Part shown: piece by piece, positions 4,382 through 10,769 of the stretch | How the letters are laid out: each line of letters opens with the position of its first letter | Numbering within the stretch: the stretch's first letter is position 1 | Assembly (NCBI GenBank): GCA_945901035.1 | Contig: CAMDKN010000027.1 | Span: 1 to 10,769 of the forward strand | Source of the DNA: Gulosibacter massiliensis | GTDB lineage: Bacteria; Actinomycetota; Actinomycetes; Actinomycetales; Microbacteriaceae | DNA length: 10,769 nucleotides | Direction of reading: 5' to 3' | Notes under the pieces: generated by a model | What the model saw: the letters and a program-made list of their open reading frames with translations, nothing else | Databases searched by the model: none | Told to the model about the DNA's origin: nothing | Program-made: the position numbers and the translations under genes

Positions 4382-7300
4382 TCAGAGGTCGCTGAACACG
4401 CCGTCCATCACCGCGGTGTGTTCTTCGGCGGACCGCTTGGACGAACCGGCGGCGGGTGACGCGGATGCTGGCCGAGAGGCGACGTGAATGTCGGGAAATC
4501 CGAGTCGCCGCATTTCCGTTGCAATGAACGGCCATGCTCCCTGGTTTTCGGGTTCGTCCTGGGCCCAGACGATGTCGGCCCCCGGGTAGCGGTCCAGAAC
4601 CGCGCGAATGTGCGTTTCGGGCAACGGATAGAACTGCTCGAGTCGAACGAGCGCGACGTCGGACAGACCGCGCTTTTCACGTTCGCCCAGCAGGTCATAG
4701 TGGATCTTTCCCGCGTGCAGGACGACCCGACGCGACCGTCCCTCGACCGTGTGGTCATCGAGAACGGGCTCGAATGTGCCGGTGGTGAAGTCCTCGACCG
4801 AACTCGTCGCGCCGCGAAGTCGCAGCATCGCTTTGGGGGTGAACACGATGAGGGGGCGCTGCGGCTGTGAGTACGCCTGACGGCGGAGCAAGTGGAAATA
4901 AGACGCCGGCGTGGAGGGGCGCGCGATGGTCATGTTGCCTTCGGCAGCCATCTGCAGGAAGCGTTCGATTCGCGCCGACGAATGGTCGGGGCCTTGACCC
5001 TCGTAACCGTGCGGGAGCAACAACACGAGCCCCGAATTCTGGCCCCACTTCTGTTCGGAGGACGAGATGAACTCGTCGATGACTGTTTGAGCGCCGTTCA
5101 CGAAGTCGCCGAACTGGGCTTCCCACAGAACGAGTGCGTCGGGGTTCCCCACCGTGTAGCCATATTCGTAGGCCAGTGCGGCGTATTCCGACAGGAGTGA
5201 GTCGTAGATGTAAAAACGACCTTGGTTTTCGGCGAGGTTCATGAGCGGGAGCCATTCCTGCCCGTTCTCCCGGTCGTGGAACACCGCGTGACGTTGCACG
5301 AACGTTCCGCGACGGGCGTCTTGACCCACCAACCGAACTTTTTTGCCCTCGACCAACAACGACCCCAGTGCGAGCAACTCGCCGAAACCCCAATCGATTT
5401 CGCCATTGCGGCTCATGTCGGCGCGCTTGGCCAACAACTGTTCCAATTTCGGGTGGACCGAGAAACCCTCCGGCACGTTTCCGTGAGCGTCCCCAATTCG
5501 ATGAATCACGGAGGGATCCACAGCGGTCGACGCGGGGTGCCGTTGAGGCTGAGCCGCTTCCGCGGTTCCACCCGCCCAATCCGCGGACTCGTCGTCGTCC
5601 TTCGTGTCGGTAAAGGCGTTCTCCAACAGCGCAAGGAACTTAGCTTGAACGGCCGCAAATTCGTCGGGCGTTATGTCGCCGCGGCCAACCAGCGATTCCG
5701 CGTAGAGGGTTCGCACCGAGCGCTTGGCCTCGATGAGGTTGTACATGAGGGGCTGCGTCATCGACGGGTCATCACCTTCGTTGTGGCCGCGACGTCGGTA
5801 ACACACGACGTCAATCACGACGTCGTGCTTGAACCGTTGACGGTAACGAACTGACATCTGCGCAACGCGAACAACGGCCTCGGGGTCGTCTCCGTTGACG
5901 TGGAAGATTGGCGCTTGAATCGTACGCGCGACGTCGGTGGAATACAGCGACGTGCGCGCATCTCTCGGCATCGTCGTGAAACCGACCTGATTGTTCACCA
6001 CGACGTGGATGGTTCCACCGGTGCGGTAGCCGCGAAGCTGCGCCATTTGGAGCGTCTCGATGACGACACCCTGACCCGCCATCGCGGCGTCTCCGTGAAC
6101 GAGGATGGGAAGTACGGTGAACGACCCGATGGGTTTGTGGTCCTGTTTCGCGCGAACGATTCCTTCGAGTACACCGTTGACCGCTTCCAGATGGGAAGGG
6201 TTCGCCGCGAGGTACACCGGGATTTTTTGCCCCTTCGCAGTGACGAATTCGCCCTGCGTCCCGAGGTGGTACTTCACGTCGCCCGAACCTTGGACGGTGC
6301 TCGTGTCGGTCGTCCCCTCGAATTCGCGGAAAATTTGCCCGTACGTTTTTCCCGCGATGTTCGCGAGGACGTTGAGACGCCCGCGGTGGGCCATTCCAAT
6401 GTCAACCTCGTCGAGCTCGAAATCGGCCGCATCCTGGATAATCTCGTCGAGCAACGCAATCATCGATTCGCCACCCTCCAGCGAGAATCGCTTTTGGCCG
6501 ACGAACTTGGTCTGCAGGAACGTCTCGAACGCTTCCGCCTGATTGAGCTTGTCGAGGATGCGCAGCTGTTCGTCGTGCGTCGGTTTTTGATACGGCTGTT
6601 CGAGCATTTCTTGGAACCACTGGCGCTGTTCCGGATCCTGAAGGTGCGTGTATTCGACGCCGACGGTTCGGCAATACGAATCGCGCAAAAGTCCGAGTAC
6701 TTCACGCAGTAGCATCTTTCGGCGCCCGGCCAGTCCCCCCACGACAAATTCGCGGTCGAGATCCCAGAACGTCAGTCCATGGTTTTCGATTTCCAGGTCG
6801 GGGTGCGAGCGCTGTTGATACTGGAGCGGGTCGACGTCGGCCATGCGGTGCCCGCGAACGCGGAACGCGTCGACCAGTTCTTGGACGCGCGCTGTCTTGT
6901 TGATGGCGTCGGAGTCGTCGACCTTGATGTCCTGCGCCCAACGTATCGGTTTGTAGGGGATGCGGAGTGCGGCAAAGATATCCTCGTAAAAATCGTCCTC
7001 ACCGATGAGGAGTCCGTGCACGATTTTGAGGAACTCGCCGGAACCCGCGCCCTGGATGACGCGGTGGTCGTAGGTCGAGGTGAGAGTGATGGTTTTCGAG
7101 ATGCCGAGGTCGAACAACACCTTGTCGGCAGACCCCTGGAATTCGGCGGGATAATCGAGGGCACCGGCGCCGACGATGCAGCCCTGTCCGCGCATTAGGC
7201 GCGGCACTGAGTGAACGGTTCCGATGCCGCCGGGGTTGGTCAGAGACACGGTATTGCCCGCGAAATCCTCGGCAGTCAGTTTGTTGGCGCGCGCGCGGGC

Positions 7301-8047
7301 CACCACTTCTTCATAGGATTCGAGGAAGTCGGCGAAACTCATTTGTTCCGCCTTTTTGATTCCGGGGACGAGCAACGCCCGGGTTCCATCGGATTTGGGG
7401 ACATCGATGGCGAGCCCGAGGTTGATGTGCGCCGGCACGACGAGCGACGGGACGCCGTCGGGCTCGTCATAAAAGACGTTTTGTGACGGGAAGCTCTTGA
7501 TGGCGCGAACCATGGCCCACCCGATGAGGTGTGTGAACGACACTTTTCCACCGCGGGTTCGACCGAGGTGGTTGTTGATGACAATTCGATTGTCGATCAT
7601 GAGTTTCGCGGGGACGGTACGAACGCTGGTCGCGGTGGGGACGGACAGGCTCGCATCCATGTTCGCCGCGAGAGATTTCGACATGCCCTTGAGCGGAGAG
7701 ACCGTGTTGTCCTCAGTCGACTCCGATGGGCGGGAAGTGCCGGGCGCTTGGGCGGGAACGGGCGCTTGGGTCGGTTTCACGGAGGTGGTTCGAGCGGCGG
7801 GTTGCAGCGCGGTAATCGGGCCCGTGACGTTCGGGTCGACTGCGGGGGTCGGAGCAGGGCTCACTGGCGCGGGGGCTGCTGTCGCGCCATCTGTTTCCAA
7901 TTTCGCCGCGTACTTCTGCAGGGTGGGAATCCACGACGGGTCAACGGAAGAGGGGTCTTTCAGCCACGCTTCATGCATTTCATCGACGAGCCAATCGTTG
8001 GCTCCGAAGTCTTCGGCAGGGGGGTCCGTTGTTGAGTCATTGGACAC
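4382..8047 (-). CDS. kgd: Multifunctional 2-oxoglutarate decarboxylase/dehydrogenase, E1 with fused E2-like domain
   Basis: This 1221-residue thiamine-diphosphate enzyme carries out the 2-oxoglutarate step of the TCA cycle in Actinobacteria. A short N-terminal 2-oxoglutarate-dehydrogenase segment (17-48, NDWLVDEMHEAWL) is followed by a Pro/Ala-rich linker (55-115) and an E2-type acyltransferase domain (about 120-350) ending in TYDHRVIQGAGSG (325-337), without a lipoyl domain. E1 follows: GMAHRGRLNVL (551-561), HGDAAMAGQG (651-660), VVVNNQVGF (682-690) and GHNEGDDPSMTQP (754-766) mark the cofactor and substrate sites. The pyrimidine-binding and C-terminal domains follow (LPHGYEGQGPDHSSARIERF, 1011-1030; WAQDEPENQGAWPF, 1161-1174). 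The start is GTG at 8047, with GAGGTG 10 nt upstream. In relatives activity is controlled by acetyl-CoA and by the FHA protein GarA; neither can be seen here. It stands alone, convergent with rsrA and divergent from the CNNM genes. Confidence 0.96.
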   Translation of the reverse strand: MSNDSTTDPPAEDFGANDWLVDEMHEAWLKDPSSVDPSWIPTLQKYAAKLETDGATAAPAPVSPAPTPAVDPNVTGPITALQPAARTTSVKPTQAPVPAQAPGTSRPSESTEDNTVSPLKGMSKSLAANMDASLSVPTATSVRTVPAKLMIDNRIVINNHLGRTRGGKVSFTHLIGWAMVRAIKSFPSQNVFYDEPDGVPSLVVPAHINLGLAIDVPKSDGTRALLVPGIKKAEQMSFADFLESYEEVVARARANKLTAEDFAGNTVSLTNPGGIGTVHSVPRLMRGQGCIVGAGALDYPAEFQGSADKVLFDLGISKTITLTSTYDHRVIQGAGSGEFLKIVHGLLIGEDDFYEDIFAALRIPYKPIRWAQDIKVDDSDAINKTARVQELVDAFRVRGHRMADVDPLQYQQRSHPDLEIENHGLTFWDLDREFVVGGLAGRRKMLLREVLGLLRDSYCRTVGVEYTHLQDPEQRQWFQEMLEQPYQKPTHDEQLRILDKLNQAEAFETFLQTKFVGQKRFSLEGGESMIALLDEIIQDAADFELDEVDIGMAHRGRLNVLANIAGKTYGQIFREFEGTTDTSTVQGSGDVKYHLGTQGEFVTAKGQKIPVYLAANPSHLEAVNGVLEGIVRAKQDHKPIGSFTVLPILVHGDAAMAGQGVVIETLQMAQLRGYRTGGTIHVVVNNQVGFTTMPRDARTSLYSTDVARTIQAPIFHVNGDDPEAVVRVAQMSVRYRQRFKHDVVIDVVCYRRRGHNEGDDPSMTQPLMYNLIEAKRSVRTLYAESLVGRGDITPDEFAAVQAKFLALLENAFTDTKDDDESADWAGGTAEAAQPQRHPASTAVDPSVIHRIGDAHGNVPEGFSVHPKLEQLLAKRADMSRNGEIDWGFGELLALGSLLVEGKKVRLVGQDARRGTFVQRHAVFHDRENGQEWLPLMNLAENQGRFYIYDSLLSEYAALAYEYGYTVGNPDALVLWEAQFGDFVNGAQTVIDEFISSSEQKWGQNSGLVLLLPHGYEGQGPDHSSARIERFLQMAAEGNMTIARPSTPASYFHLLRRQAYSQPQRPLIVFTPKAMLRLRGATSSVEDFTTGTFEPVLDDHTVEGRSRRVVLHAGKIHYDLLGEREKRGLSDVALVRLEQFYPLPETHIRAVLDRYPGADIVWAQDEPENQGAWPFIATEMRRLGFPDIHVASRPASASPAAGSSKRSAEEHTAVMDGVFSDL

Positions 8048-8104
8048 TGTGAATTGTCACCTCGTCGTTGGAAATCCGATGGCAGTGTGTCTCTACCGCT
8101 GTCT

Positions 8105-8110
8105 AGCCTA
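8105..8110 (-). promoter_or_regulatory. Possible -10 element of kgd (TAGGCT)
   Basis: TAGGCT on the minus strand fits the loose TANNNT actinobacterial -10 and would start a transcript near 8098, giving a leader of about 50 nt with GAGGTG at 8058-8063. The -35 region is poor (near TGCGAA). This is a plausible but unproven kgd promoter within the 181-nt divergent region. Confidence 0.3.
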
Positions 8111-8138
8111 GTCCCGTGGTTGTGTCGTTCGCACACCG

Positions 8139-8165
8139 TGGACATCTCGAGCCGCGCGATAAGAT
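8139..8165 (+). promoter_or_regulatory. Possible promoter of the CNNM operon (TGGACA / TAAGAT)
   Basis: TGGACA at 8139-8144 matches TTGACA in five of six bases, and TAAGAT at 8160-8165 is a good TANNNT -10, with a short 15-nt spacer. Counting seven bases from the -10 puts the transcript start at about 8172-8173, on the A of ATG 8173. The message would then begin directly with a small reading frame that ends on the start of the first CNNM gene. Confidence 0.4.
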
Positions 8166-8172
8166 GAAAGCC

Positions 8173-8232
8173 ATGGATGGCCCGCATAGTCAGCCGACAC
8201 CTCCGAGCGTTTTCCTCCGAGGTGTCGAATGA
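8173..8232 (+). CDS. Possible 19-residue leader peptide upstream of the first CNNM gene
   Basis: ATG 8173 opens a frame of 19 codons (MDGPHSQPTPPSVFLRGVE) whose TGA at 8230-8232 overlaps the ATG of the next gene at 8229-8231 as ATGA. The predicted transcript start falls on this ATG, so it could be translated from a leaderless message and pass ribosomes to the membrane-protein gene. An in-frame ATG at 8164 would add three residues but overlaps the -10 element. No amino-acid run typical of an attenuator is present. It is too short to test by coding statistics, so it may be chance. Confidence 0.35.
   Translation: MDGPHSQPTPPSVFLRGVE
8195..8227 (+). repeat. 9-bp inverted repeat covering the ribosome-binding site of the first CNNM gene
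   Basis: CGACACCTC (8195-8203) and GAGGTGTCG (8219-8227) are perfect inverted copies around a 15-nt loop, ending one base before the start codon at 8229. The 3' arm holds GAGG (8219-8222), the only Shine-Dalgarno-like sequence for that gene, so the folded RNA would hide it. The octamer CCTCCGAG also occurs twice directly (8200-8207 and 8214-8221). An RNA switch or a DNA operator are both possible. Confidence 0.5.
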
Positions 8233-9525
8233 ACGAATGGTTGTTTGTCGGGATCGGTGTTCTTCTCACGGTTGGGACGGGCTTTTTTGTCGCCTCCGAG
8301 TTTTCGCTCGTTTCGCTCGACCGCGCTGATCTCGAGGCGCGGCGGGAAGCGGGTGAAAGCGGGTTTGCACTCGCCATTCGTGCGCTGAGACGAACGTCGA
8401 CCCATCTCTCCTCTGCGCAATTGGGCATCACTCTCACGACCCTCTTGACCGGTTGGCTCATGGAACCGGCCATCAGTTCCCTCCTCACGCCGGTTCTCAT
8501 CGGGTGGGGACTCAGCGTCAGCGCCGCCGACGTTGTCGCCGTCGTTTCCGCCATCACCCTGGCGACGATTTTGTCCATGATCGTGGGCGAATTGGCTCCC
8601 AAAAACATGGCGCTCGCGGTCCCGCGTCGGGTGGTGAAGGTGGTCGCGCCGTTCCAGTTGGCATTCACGTGGTTGTTCGCACCGTTCGTGACGTTCCTTG
8701 TTCACATGGCTAACCTGATTGTCCGCGGACTGGGCATCGATCCCAAAGAAGAACTGTCGTCCGCGCGAACCGCCGAGGAACTCGCGTCCGCGGTTCGACA
8801 CAGTTCGATGCACGGCACGCTGGAGCAGGACACGGCGACGCTTCTGGGTAAAGCGCTCTCGTTCAGCAATCACGAGGCACAGGACATCATGACTCCCCGG
8901 ACGCGGGTCGCCACTATTCGCGTGGGGGATTCGGCGAACGATGTCATCGCCCTTACCCGCACGACCGGATATTCACGTTTCCCCGTCATCGGCGACGACG
9001 CCGATGACATTGTTGGAATCGTCCACGTCAAGCACGCCGTTTCGGTTCCGCGGGAACGGCGTTCCGAAGTGCCGGTGGGTGCAATTCAAGGCGAAGCCCT
9101 GCGCGTACCCGAAACGATGAACCTTGACGTCCTACTCGGCGAGTTGCGCCAGGGCGGTTATCAAATGTCCGTCGTCGTCGACGAATATGGTGGCACAGCC
9201 GGAATCGCAACGTTGGAGGATCTCATCGAGGAACTCATCGGCGAAGTGAGCGACGAACACGACCGCGCCAAGGCGGACGTTGTCAAAATGGGGGACATCG
9301 TCACCTTCCCCGCGTCGCTTCGACCCGACGAGCTGCGGGAACGCGCGGGGATTGACGTCCCCGATGACGGACCGTGGGAAACCGTCGGCGGCTACCTATT
9401 GAGTCAGTGGGGTCACTTGCCCGAAGCCGGTGCGACGCTCGACGCGTGTGGCGGGCAATTCCTGGTGGAACGTATGGACGGTCGCCGAATCGATCGAGTT
9501 CGTTTTGTCCCGCAGGAGGACCCCG

Positions 9526-9533
<8 letters not shown>
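8229..9533 (+). CDS. CNNM/CorC-type membrane protein with CBS pair and CorC_HlyC domain
   Basis: This 434-residue inner-membrane protein is of the family often labelled hemolysin C or magnesium/cobalt efflux protein. The N-terminal CNNM (DUF21) domain has hydrophobic segments at about 4-24, 62-85, 99-122 and 138-166, with SEFSLVSL (23-30), SSAQLGIT (61-68) and GELAPKN (120-126). A CBS pair spans about 218-340, beginning DIMTPRTRV and ending VVVDEYGGTAGIATLEDLIEE (316-336). A CorC_HlyC domain (about 350-428) closes it. Characterised relatives export Mg2+ in a Na+-linked manner; that role here is inferred, and the hemolysin name is historical. ATG 8229 is the start: the protein begins directly with the first membrane segment, and GAGG lies 6 nt before it, inside an inverted repeat. 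The next gene is a shorter paralog overlapping by 8 nt, so the two form an operon. Confidence 0.9.
9514..9520 (+). promoter_or_regulatory. Strong Shine-Dalgarno (AGGAGGA) fixing the start of the second CNNM gene
   Basis: AGGAGGA lies 5 nt before ATG 9526, inside the 3' end of the preceding gene. It decides the start against an in-frame upstream ATG at 9430, which would prepend 32 residues with no family similarity. Confidence 0.85.

Positions 9534-10769
<1,236 letters not shown>

Noticed and set aside
5222..6712. Long plus-strand open frames opposite kgd (about 210 and 270 codons)
   Set aside because: They lie entirely opposite the conserved E1 coding region, show no recognisable domain, and arise from GC-rich codon bias.
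9430..9525. Upstream start for the second CNNM gene at 9430
   Set aside because: AGGAGGA at 9514-9520 places the start at 9526, where the first membrane segment begins.

Overview
The window is a GC-rich stretch of an actinobacterial (Actinomycetota) chromosome. This rests on the gene set. There is a fused 2-oxoglutarate decarboxylase/dehydrogenase (Kgd) with an acyltransferase-like domain ahead of E1. There is a SigR/SigH-type ECF sigma factor next to a zinc anti-sigma factor of the RsrA/RshA type. HisN is of the inositol-monophosphatase family, and EPSP synthase carries the actinobacterial CGLAGTVMRF motif. Many genes start with GTG, overlap as ATGA, or have little or no 5' leader. Order Micrococcales (for example Microbacteriaceae) is my guess; the sequence alone does not settle it. 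Nothing suggests recent transfer: no insertion sequence, tRNA, phage gene or CRISPR array was seen.

Layout. Positions 1-3372 hold a tightly packed minus-strand operon read right to left: aroA (shikimate pathway), rsgA (ribosome-assembly GTPase), hisN (histidine biosynthesis) and the start of a secreted lipoprotein cut by the left edge. aroA and rsgA overlap by 4 nt, and the other gaps are about 9 nt. Diverging from aroA, positions 3444-4357 hold a plus-strand sigma/anti-sigma pair that overlaps by one base. A perfect SigR-type promoter (GGAAT-N18-GTT) precedes it and is embedded in the first codons of aroA. Positions 4382-8047 hold kgd on the minus strand, convergent with the anti-sigma gene. 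Positions 8048-8228 are a divergent control region. Positions 8229-10566 hold two consecutive plus-strand CNNM/CorC-type membrane proteins. The right edge cuts a minus-strand ene-reductase of the Old Yellow Enzyme family, whose stop codon overlaps that of the second CNNM gene.

How it fits together. The window is mostly core metabolism plus one stress switch. In the well-studied SigR-RsrA and SigH-RshA pairs, thiol oxidation makes the anti-sigma factor lose zinc and release sigma, which then transcribes its own operon. The promoter seen here would close that loop. Kgd is the 2-oxoglutarate step of the TCA cycle.

The points most worth a second look are control signals rather than genes. They are the SigR promoter overlapping the aroA start, a strong ribosome-binding site placed ahead of ATA rather than ATG in the sigma gene, and a possible 19-codon leaderless leader ORF ending on the start codon of the first CNNM gene. 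That leader also contains an inverted repeat covering the ribosome-binding site. I did not find a clearly new multi-gene system.
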